From the NCBI GenBank assembly GCA_943736015.1, contig OX031062.1, positions 60,810,962 through 60,874,961 of the forward strand: a stretch of 64,000 bases of DNA. Reading direction: 5' to 3'. The translations under genes and the position numbers were made by a program. The notes beneath the pieces are model-generated. The model did no database searches. It was not told the origin of the DNA and worked only from the letters and a program-made list of their open reading frames with translations. The first letter of the stretch is position 1, and the number at the start of each line of letters is the position of its first letter. The DNA comes from Tridacna crocea. Lineage: Eukaryota > Mollusca > Bivalvia > Cardiida > Cardiidae. Positions 11,601 through 23,600 of the stretch are shown in pieces.

Positions 11601-14600
11601 GAGCAATTTCTCCTTTTCCCACAGTGTTTTCAAAAGACTTTTACTGCAGACACGTAAACCCCAGGGCTTGTTTGGGAAAGGGTGAATCCCCTTTACCACA
11701 CAATACTAAGTTTTAATGATCCTGAGGAAAAAAGGCTTTTGAAAACATGGGTGTATTCCTTTCGCCAAATTCTGGCACAATGTTCTGTGTTCTGGAATGC
11801 TGTTCTGCAGTGTGTGAAAGGAATATTTCAGAACACAGTACACTGTTCCAGAAGTATGTTATGAATGGAGCATGTTCAGAACATTATTCAAAACCATTTT
11901 GAAATGAAATTACATTAGCATAATGGCTGTTGCATAAGCTACTGTCATAGCTGTGTTAGTTAAGAAAATGTTGAGATGCAGAGAGAGGGTAGGGACAAGT
12001 CTACTATGCCCCTATTTAGGGTATTTATGTCATAAAAAAGAACAATTGCAAATTTTGCCATGACGAATCTTCTGTCTTTCAGCCATCTTGTATCACCTAG
12101 CAATCGATCAGCAGGTGAGCTACACCTCAATTGGATTAGAACAGTCAGAACATGTTCTGAAGAACACGGGACATTGTTCTGAAATAGTCCATTGACCTAG
12201 AACATGTTCGGAGTGGCGAAAGGAATTCGCCCTACGGGTAAAGGAGAAAATGGTAGTAACCATCATTATACATGTATCACGTAACATTTGACCCCCCTGC
12301 CCCCTTGGGTGACCTTCACTATAGCCCCTCATGTACAAAAAACTTTGCATGTTTTCATCTGTGAAATATATGATAATCCTGATTTTAACCCATTACCACA
12401 CAATTCCTACTTTTGACGCCCCTCAGAAAGAAGCCTTTAGAAAACATTGTGTGAAAAGAAGAAAATGCTGGTAACCAGCATTTTCTCCTTTTCACACAAT
12501 GTTTTCTACCCTTCACAAAACAAATTTCAAATTTTCAATCACTTTCATTTTGTCGTCTGCAAATGTTTTCAATTTGGACCAGTCTAAAATATTGTCGTTT
12601 GGTAATGGGTTAAACAACCTCAAGTAAGAAAGCTAATGAAAATGTTGTGAACAACAGAGAAAATGATAGTAACCACTTTCTGCCCTTTTATCCCTTTACT
12701 GCACAATGCCAACTTATAACAAACCTGAGAAAAATGCCTTTTGAAAACAATGTGGGAAAAGTTGAAAATGTTGGTTACCAGCATTTTCTCCTTTTCCCAC
12801 AATTTCTTTTTTATCCGATCGAAAAAAAAAAATGCACCATTTGAGCAACAATGAAATAATTGTCTGCAATGCTTACAATTTGGACAAAGAAAAATTTTGT
12901 TGTGTGGTGAAGGGTTAACCCTTTCCCAAATGACAAATTTTTAGACTGTAAATTCAAAGTGTTTGCAGATGACAATTTTGAATATGATGAGAATGGTGGA
13001 AAGTTTTCAGATAGGTATTTTCTAAAGACTTGTACTGCAGACACATGAAATCCAGGGCTTATTTGGGAAACAGTTAAAGTCAAACTCTGCCATTTGAATC
13101 CTATTTAATTTGCTGTCTACATAAATGTATGCTTTCAAGATGGAGTCAGGATTGTACAAGGAAAATATTGTTGCTTAGTAAAGCGCGATTTCAAGTGAAT
13201 GTGACCTTTGATTCTCTGCTTTGACCTTGATCTTGGACCATGATGTCAGAAACCTTAAAGCTTGTCACATTGTTTCATCAACACAGACTGTTAAAGGTGG
13301 GTATTTAGAATTTTTACATCTCACCAAATTAGTAAATTACTATCAGCCTCTTAAGGTATTTTTAGATTTTGCGCCAAAAATCAATAAAGCATTTTGGGAA
13401 TGTCAAGTCACTGGCACCTGACTCATAACGCTTAAATTCCATTACATAGCAACCATGTAATCATTCTTTTCCATAATGTCTTCTTCGGATGCTATGTTTG
13501 AAACTTCGTCTGTGTATTCCTGTATGTAAGTGAGCTAACTGATCATCAAAAAATAGAATGTGTCTCCCATTGGTGTCAACCTGGGCCGTAGTAAATCTCT
13601 AATTTCTCGTGTTGTTGGACGGTTTTCGAGTCCTGAGGTGCATGAATGAAAATTAAAAGGCTCTGGGAGTATAAGGATGATTTTTTTGCATTTTTGAAAA
13701 ATTTACATCCCAAAATCTGAAAGGCCACCTTTAAGTGTGACATTTAAAAATCAGAAATGGGGTACAGAGGGTATAGAACTGACAAGAAATTGCTTTCCGT
13801 CAGAGAGACAGAGAAATTGTTGGACAAACAGCCAAACAACCAGGACAGTAACATTTATAATAATGTTTCTTCTGCACATTAAGTCTTTACCACACAAGAC
13901 TTGTCAAGATTGAAAGCGTTTGCAGATGACAAAATTTTAATGCTACTCAAAAATTGAAATTTGTTTCGGGAATCTTAGAACATTTTGTGGGAAAAGGAGA
14001 AAATGCTGCTTACAAGCATTTTCTCCTTTTCCCATAATGTTTTCAAAAGGCCTCTTTCTCAGGGTCATCAAAAGTAGGGATTGTGTGGTAATGGGTTAAC
14101 AGAACATTTTTCAGTTTATTACCTGGACCCGTCCTTCACTCCTTTACCAGACAATCCCTACTTTTAACGACCCTGAAGAAGAAGCCTTTGGAATACATAG
14201 TGGTAAATGGAGAAAATGCTGGTAACCAGCATTTTCTCCTTTTCCCTTAATGTTTTCTACCCTTTCAAAAACATATCTAACATTTTCAGTAATTTTCATT
14301 CTGTCATTTGCAAATGCTTTCAATTTGGACCAGTGTAAAATTTTGTTGTTTAGTAAAGAGTTAAGACTTGGAAGGTTTGTCAGAGATATCTGGCACCATA
14401 CTGGGGAGTTTGAATCATTCTATGTATTCTTATCCATTATAGAAACCAAACCATCTTCATGATGGCCTCTGCATATTAACCCATTACCACACAATCCATA
14501 CTTTTGACGCTCCTGAGAAAGAAGCCTTTAGAAAGCATTGTGGGAAAAGGAGAAAATGCTGGTAACCAGCATTTTCTCCTTTTCCCACAATGTTTTCTAC

Positions 14601-17600
14601 CCTTCACAAAACAAATTTCAAATTTTCAGTCACTTTCATTTTGTTGTCTGCAAATGCTTTCACTTTGGACAAATCCTTACTATTGACGACCCTGAGAAAG
14701 AAGCCTTTAGAAAACATTGTTGGAAAAGGAGAAAATGCTGGTAAACAACATTTTCTCCTTTTCCCACAATGTTTTCTACCCTGCTGGAAACAAATTTCAA
14801 TTTTTGAGTTACGTTTATATAGTCGTCTGCAAACGCTTTCAATTTGGACAAGTCTAAAACTTTGTCGTTTTTTTTGGTAAAGAGTTAACCCATTACCATA
14901 CAAATCCGTTTTAACAACGCTCAAGAAAAAAGTGTTCTAAAACATTGCAAAAAACAGAGGAAATGCTTTACCAGCACTTTCTCCTTTTCCAATGTTTTTT
15001 TCAACCTTTTCAATTCATACATTCCATTATTGAATCCTTTACCACACGATCCTGAGCTTTAACCCTTATTCCCATAAGGCATTTCCATGGTATCTCTAAT
15101 TGACCCTAAATAACAGCAAGGATGAAGCCGTTTCTTATGTGTATATGACACCTTTTGATAGAATAGAAAACAGTGATAAAAGGTGAAATAGCTCGTCAAG
15201 AGCAATTTCACCTTTTGCCACAATGTTTTCCAAAGGCTCCTACAAGCAATGCGCAGAAATCTATGGAGTAAAGGGTTAATGACCCCCGACGGAGAAAATC
15301 TTCTGTAAACATTGTGGGGAAAAAAAAATAAGAAAATGCTTGTAACAAGTATTTTTCTTTTCCCACAATGTTTTCTACCCATTCAAAAACAAATTTCATA
15401 ATTTGAGCCACTTGTGATTTCTTGTCTGGAGATGCTACAAGTGTTTAAATTAATTTTTCAGAACAACAATCCATGAACATTGACAATCAGTCCTTTACAA
15501 GATGACAAATTTAACTCTTTTCCAAACAACAAATTTTTGGACTGGACCAAATTCAAAGCATCTGCAGAAAACAAAATCTTGTTAATACAATGACTTCTGA
15601 CTTTACACAGGGTAGAAAATAGCGTGGGAAAAGGAGAAAATGCTAGTTACCAGCATTTTCTCCTTTTTCCATAGTGATTTCTACCCTTCCTAAACCAAAT
15701 TTTGATTTTTTAGTCACCTTTAATTTGTCGTCTGCAAATGCTTTCAATTTGGACCAGTCTAAAATTTTCTTGTATGGTAAAGAGTTAAAAAAGCCTTTAA
15801 AAAAAAATTGTAGGTAACCGTCATTAATTTTCTCCTTTTCCATAATCTTTTATCGATAGGAAAAACAAATTTCAATTTTTGAGGCACTATAATTTCGTCG
15901 TCTGCAAGTGCTTTCAATTTGTAGCAGTCTATAATACTGCTGTTTGGTAAGAATTTAATCAAGTGGGTTTGTTTAATAAAGGATTGATATATCTATAAGT
16001 CTTTATTGGTACCTTCCTTCATGTAAAATTTCACACTTGAATAACGCGAATACTCAATTATAAAACTATCATATAATAAAACGAGGTACTTCTTTTGTAC
16101 TTCCCTTTTTCAATACATACAGTTATAGGTATAGGTTGCCTACGCAGCAGTTAACTCTTAACCCATTCCAAAATGACAAATTTTAGACTCTTCCAAACTG
16201 AAAGAGTTTGCAGACAACAATTTTAAATTTGATGAAAATCGTAGAAAATTCTCCTAAAGGGTAGAAAACACTGTGGGAAAAGGAGAAATTGCTCGTTACG
16301 AGCAATTTCTTCTTTTCCAACAGTGTTTTCAAAAGACTTGTACTGCAGAGACATAAAAACCAGGGATTGTTTGGGAAAGGGTTAATGCTCTTAACCACAG
16401 AAAATTTTAGACTGGTCCAATATGAAAGTATTTGCATACGACAAAATAAAGGTAGCTGAAAAATTGAAATTGGTTTGGGAAGGGTAGAAAACACTCTGGG
16501 AAAAGGAGAAAATGCTGGTTACCAGCATTTTCTTCTTTTCCCACCATGTTTTCAAAGGCTTCTTTCTCAAGGTCGTTTATAGTAGGAATTGTGTGGTAAA
16601 GAGTTAAAGCTCTTTCACTACCAAATAAATGGATTACACTTTTTAATGGCTACAAATATAATTCCAAGATGAGGAAACTGTTTTGTAATAATATAAAAGG
16701 AAGTAGTGGACATATGACCATATGACCAAATGATTACAATGAACATGTACATGTACTTTGGGATTTGGACTTTGATGTGAAAAAAAAATTATAGGAAAAA
16801 AGCCATTGCTTTTTGCCATATGGCTTCTTCTTACATGATTTCATTTTTTGCAATGGACCTTTCTTTAAACACCAGTTTAGCACGCACCCCCCCTTCCCTT
16901 TAGTAACATGGTGCATGTATATCGCTTGTCAAGCCTGACATGCTAACCAAAATATGGTGTCAAATACAAAGAGAAAGAGCATGTATTTCAGTTTTATTCT
17001 AGCTGATATTTCGCTCTAGGTTAATTACAACAATTTTTTCCTGAACTTTCTTATCAATTCCAACAGTGTTGGTTGTTTTGATAATCAAATAGACACGATC
17101 AAACTATTGCATGTCTATAACAAATTGTACTACACTTTTTTGCTTACATGACGCCCAATGCAGCGTTTTCATTGGCCGATAAGACGTTGGAACACCTATC
17201 AATCAAAATCAGCAGAAAGGTCAATTACCATGTAGCGAAAAAATATCTGATGGTAGTATGGGGTACAGTGACTCACCCTGATGAAATTGGCGTTGATATA
17301 ATCTGAACCTTCTTCCCCAGGAATTTCATTCAACTTTACCCGTGTCTTGTCAACTGGAAAAAAAAGCCAACAGACTTGCTTTAATAACAAAACAAATTCA
17401 GGCAAAATAATTGTCTATTTATCAACTAACACAGTTTTCGACAGTATTTCAGAGGAACAAAAGCCCCTTTTACCACAATGTTGTCAATAGCCATATCCCT
17501 ACATCAAGGGCTTAGAAGCTTATACTTATGAAGTATATGAATACATATATAACCCTTGTTACCTTAACTCTTTCCCAAACAAGCCCTGGTTTTTACGTGT

Positions 17601-20600
17601 CTGCAGTACAAGTCTTTAGAAAACACTGTGGGAAAAAGAGAAATTGCTCGTAACAAGCAATTTCTCCTTTTCCCAGTGTTTTCTAGCCTATCGGAAATCT
17701 TTCTGCCATTCTCAACAAATTCAAAATTGTCATCTGCAAACACTTTGAGTTTGGGACAGTCTAAAATTTGTCATTTGGGAAAGGCTGAATATTCTTACCA
17801 AGCAGACTGGTCTACAATTTTGTCAGTGAATTATTAATCTTCAACCCATTACCACAATCCCTACTGAGAAAGAAGCCCATAGAAAACATTGTGGAAAAAG
17901 GAGAAAATGCTGGTAACCAGCATTTTCTCCTTTTCCCACAATGTTTTCTACTCTTCACAAAACTATTTTCAAATTTTCAGTCACTTTTATTTTGTTGTCT
18001 GCAAATGCTTTCAATTTGGACAAACCTAAAATTTTGTCGTTTGGTAATGAGTTAAACCTTCTATCATACCACCATTTTCTCCTTTTTCCAAAGATGTTTT
18101 CTACCCTTTCATACATAAATAAACTTATTTAACCCTTTACCACACAGTCTTCAGTTTCAACGACCCTGACAGAGAAAATCTTTTGAAAGCATAGTGGAAA
18201 AAAAGGAAACGCTAGTATCATACACAAAACCTAACATGGAACAAAATGAAAGCACTTGCAGATGGAATATCAAGTGTTACTAAAAAGTTAAAAACATAAA
18301 ATCACTTTTTACAAAGGCTAGAAAACATAACAGGAAAAGCAGAAAATGCTGGTTACCAGTATTTTCTTCTTTTCCCAAAATGTTTTCAAATTGCCTTCTT
18401 CCTCAGGGTCGTTATAAGTCAGGATTGTGTGTAAAGTGTTAAACAATAATCCTGAAATTTGACTACCCGGAGGAAAAAAGCCTTTGAAAACAATACAAGC
18501 AAACAAGAAAATAATGGTAAGCAGCATTAATTTTCTTCTTTTCCCATATTGCTTTCTGCAAATGCTTTCCATTGGGACTTGTTTTCAATCTTTGTCTTTT
18601 GTTTTGTACAGTCAAAATTGTTTACCTGTTTGCCAAAATAAATATTAATGCCCAAACACCTTTCATATGGAGGAGGGGGGGGGGGGGGGGGCTTAATAGG
18701 AGCATAACTTTTATGTCTTCAATCATAAACAAGAGCGGCAAATTGTCGCAAGATACGCCCGTCTTACCCCAAGTTGTAAAGCTGGGGCATGCACCAGACA
18801 AAATTCAAGTATGAAAAACAACAAAGGACAATAACTCAAAAATTAAGCAAGCAAGAGTTGTGATTTCGGTGCACTGCACTCCCCCTTGATGAGATCTATC
18901 CACCAATGAAATTTCATAACCCTAGCTAGTATAGTTTTAGAGATATGCTTCGGACAAAAATCAAGTATGAAAAACGACAAAGGGCAATAACTCAAAAATT
19001 AAGCAATGATTCCTGTGCACTGCACTCCGTCTCAGTGAGATCTATCCACCCATGAAATTTCATAACCCTAGCTAGTATAGTTTTGGAGATATTCACCGGA
19101 CAAAATTCAAGTATAAAAAATGACAAAGGGCAATAACTGAAAAATTAAGAAAGCAAGAGTTATGATTCTTGTGCACTGCACTCCCCCTCAGTGAGATCTA
19201 TCCACCCATGAAATTTCATAACCCTAGCTACTATAGTTTTGGAGATATGCTCCGGACAAAATTCAAGTATGAAAAACAACAAAGGGCAATAACTCAAAAA
19301 TTAAGCAAGCAAGAGTTGTGATTTGTGTGCACTGCACCCCCCATCCATGAGATCTATCCACCCATGAAATTTCATAACCCTAGGTAGTATAGTATTGATG
19401 ATATGCTTCGGACAAAAATCAAGTATGAAAAACGACAAAGGGCAATAACTCAAAAATTAAGCAAGCAAGAGTTATGATTCCTGTGCACTGCACTCTGCGT
19501 CGGTGAGATCTATCCACCCATGAAATTTCATAACCCTAGCTAGTATAATTTTGGAGATATTCACCGGACAAAATTCAAGTATAAAAAACGACAAAGGGCA
19601 ATAACTCAAAAATTAAGCGAGCAAGAGTTATGATTCTTTTGCACTGCACTCCCCCTCAGTGAGATCTATCCACCCATGAAATTTCATAACCCTAGCTACT
19701 ATAGTTTTGGAGATATGCTCCGGACAAAATTCAAGTATGAAAAACAACAAAGGGCAATAACTCAAAAATTAAGCAAGCAAGAGTTATGATTCTTGTGCAC
19801 TGCACTCCCCCTGAATGAGATCTATCCACCCATGAAATTTCATAACCCTAGCTAGTATAGTTTTGGAGATATGCTCCGGACAAAATTCAAGTATGTAAAA
19901 CAAACAAAGGGCAATAACTCAAAAATTAAGTAAGCAAGAGTTATGATTCTTGTACACTGCACTCCCCCTCGATGAGATCTATCCACCCATGAAATTTCAT
20001 AACCCTAGCTAGTATAGTTTTGGAGATATGCTCCGGACAAAATTCAAGTATGAAAAACAACAAAGGGCAATAACTCAAAAATTAAGCGAGCAAGAGTTAT
20101 GATTCCTGTGCACTGCACTCCGCCTCGATGAGATCTATCCACCCATGAAATTTCATAACCCTAGCTTGTATAGTTTTGGAGATATGCTCCGGACAAAGAA
20201 CTGGACGCCGCCCGCCCGCCCGGACGCCCGCCCGCCCGCCCGCCCGCCCGCCACGGGTGATCCCATAATACGTCCCGTCTTCGACGGGCGTATAAAAACT
20301 GAAATAAAAATCTACAATCTAACAGATACTGACACCACAACTCTCTACCTGACAGACACATTTTCATGAACCCCAACTCTGGCAGACCAGCCCAATATAG
20401 CTCAGTAGGTAGAGCGTAGGACTCGTAAACACAATGTTTGGGGTCAGTACAGGTTGTGGGTTCAAATCCCCGACTGGCCAGCTAAAATTACTTATAGTCT
20501 TTCGAATGAGACATTAAACCGAGGTCCCGTGTGACGGTGCTATTCCCGGAGCACATTAAAGAACCAGGAAAAGCTCTTAGTAGTTTCGACCTGTATCCTT

Positions 20601-23600
20601 GCACTATCCCCCATAATAACTAACTTTCTTCTGGGGGCGTCGCTCAGATGGGCAACCAGTAGTGACAATAAATAAAAGGAATTAACACCCCCCCCTCATT
20701 TTTTTCAATTTCCAAATTTCCAGAATAAACACTGCTTAATCTTGGAACCCCATCTAAAAAGTCTGACTAAAGGTGAGTGCCAATGTCATTCTTGTGACAT
20801 CTTCATCAACGTACACAGACGTAAACAACTTGTTCAACCTTTGAAGTGTACCCTGAAGGAAAAGCCCTAACTATTTATTGTATCATAAGAAAACACTTGA
20901 AAGAATAGGTAAATCTATTTCTTTCCCTCTTTTCCATGCAAGCAACAAAATTTTAGACCCAATCATTTTGAAAGCCACTACAGACTACAAATTAAATGAG
21001 GGGCTTTTTCTTTGAAATGGTAGAAAACGATGTGGAAAGGAGAACACCCATGTAAAACTATGGCTTAAAGTTAAGGTTTTTTGACAAGGAGGTATTTAGT
21101 ACTTTTTTTTTCCAATATTCATTGAAAAGAAAAACTTTTATGGTTCATTTTCTTCCACAAGTTCTAATGTAACCTTTTTTCATTTTTCCCTATCACATGA
21201 TTTGGCTTACATGCCCTGTATGGAGAGTTTAAATCTTTACAAAACAATCCCGACTTTTAACGACTGAGAAAGAAGCTTAAAGAAACTAGAGCTGTCACTG
21301 AATGTGACTTAATATGCCTGCCAGCACTTTGATTTTGTACACAGACGGACAGACAGACACATGGACAGACAGGCTGATTCCAGTATGCCTCCGAAATTAA
21401 TTTTGTGGGGGTATAATTATTGTGGAAAAAGGAGAAAATGCTGGTTACCAGCATTTTCTCCTTTTCCCACAATATTTTCTACCCTATCAAATTTAGAAAT
21501 CATCATGAAACCAAGATTTAATTCCTTGTCTGCAGATGCTCCATTGCAGATTGCTCCAGCTCAAAAACTTCAAGTTGTTTGGTAGAATTAACTCATTACC
21601 TAAGGACAAAATTTTAGGTTTGACCAAATCGAAAGCATTTGTAGATGACAAGATAAAAGTGACTGAAAATTTGAATATTTGAATTTTGTTTTGTGAAGGG
21701 TAGAAAACATTGTGGGAAAAGGAGAAAATGCTGGTTACCAGCATTTTCTCCTTTTCCCACAATGCTTTCTAAAGGCTCCTTCCTCAGGGGCGTCAAAAGT
21801 AGGGATTGTGTGGTAATGGGCAAGACATATGGACATAAAGAATGACAGAAGGCAAAATGTAGTCCCCATCAATAGTATGTCGGGAGCTTTTATTGTATAA
21901 ATCTTTAAAAACCCATCATCTTAACCCTTCAACAAACAATCCTCTTTTAATGACTCTTATAAACATTGCCGGAAAATGAGAAAATGCTGGTGACCAGCAT
22001 TTTCTCTTTTTTCCCACAATGTGACATTTTCCAAGATTTCAAAGACATAAATCATCTTATTGATATTCAGGAAAGATAAAAAATAAAACACTGTATTTCA
22101 ACAAACTGGACTGAAAAGGTGATCTCGGATAACAAGGAAGATTTCTTCAACTTTAGATGATGCAAAATATATGATCTGTCTTACTGTCAGACACATTGGA
22201 TAACACCTTTATTTGACTTTGCTTAACTCTTTCCCGCACAATCCCTAGTTTTGACAACCCTGAGAGGCTGAGACAGAAGCCTTCAGAACACAGTGTGGGA
22301 AAAAGAGAAAATGCTGGTTACTCTGGTAACCAGCAATTTCTCCTTTTCCCACAATGTTTTCTACCCTCCTTGAAACAATTTTCAATGTTTGAGTTATGTT
22401 TTTTAGTCCTCTGCAAGTGCTTTCAATTCGGACCGGTATAAAATTTTGTTGTTTTGTAAAGGGTTAACCCTTTACCAGACGACAAATTTTAGCCTTGTCC
22501 AAATTCAGAGCATTGGCAGTCAACAATTTTAATGTGGCTCAAATAGAGCAATTTCTCTTTGGAAGGGAAGAAAACATTGTGGGAAAAGGAGAAAATGCTG
22601 GTTACCAGCATTTTCTCCTTTTCGCACAATATTTTCAAAAGGCTTCTTTCCCAGGGTTATTAAAAGTCGGCATTGTGTGGGATAGTGTTAAAATCCCTTT
22701 TACCACAATATAAATCTCATATAAAAGTAACTCACAAGGTAAAATATCTCTGTATCTATTTTTCTTTATGTTGCAGGGTTTCTTCCCTTCCTCAGCAGGG
22801 TATGTGTTTTGTTCTTTCATCCGTATTCCATGATCTCGTATTTTCTGAAATTAGAACAGAGGATAGGGTTGTCTGTGCATGTGTACTATAATACAGAAAT
22901 ACTTTACTTGCGTATTCCTCCTCCCCAGACTTTCCCCCCCCCCACCCCACCCCCCCATTTTCATGGTGTTTCTGAAAGTCCTAATGTGCAGAGCTTTACA
23001 CATTATCTCCTGGTGGATGGCATTCTATAAGTACTCATCTATCTAATATGGGCATCCTGGGTACAGAACCGAACCACTTTCCTACGCGACAACCGTTACT
23101 TTATATTTAAAGCTAAAATAAAGGTTTACTCAATAAAACGCTACCTCGTCTAATTCACTCAGCTATGATCAGCAGTTTAGCGAAATCTGGAGCTAAAACA
23201 GGTCTCATTTCTCCTCAAACGTATTGATAAAAGCTATTTTCTATATTGCTACTTTATAGAGCGTAATATTACAGTCAGCCCGCTTTTGGGGCTAGTCATG
23301 CCTCATATAAGACAGTCAAATCTTCGAAGAATATGACTTGCGCAGGCAAGGGAGCTTTACAAGCCCACCCGTTTGTACGAAAGGTATACATGTGCATGTA
23401 ATGAAGTACAGGGGGAAAAACATGTACAAAAAAGACAAAAAGGCGTATTGCAAAGTTATGACAATTTATTCTACTATATATCTTAACAAAATGCAGAAAC
23501 AATACAGACAAGTGCTCATGTAAATCATACACTATTGTAATTCTTATGAAGCATGGTGTCCCTAATCAACAAAAAAGTCTTGGTGTCAGATCCCTGTTCT

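Noticed and set aside
18797-20191. CRISPR-like regular repeats
   Set aside because: Units are 156 bp and contiguous, without unique spacers, in a eukaryotic transposon context.
20207-20252. GCCC-rich run as a CpG-island promoter
   Set aside because: It is the microsatellite inside the Helitron-like element and occurs at the same place in the second copy.
20391-20475. tRNA gene call from A-box and B-box-like sequence
   Set aside because: It is the head of a SINE with a conserved body and tail. The cloverleaf is not intact. The same applies at 24205-24272, 24660-24728 and 49875-49950.
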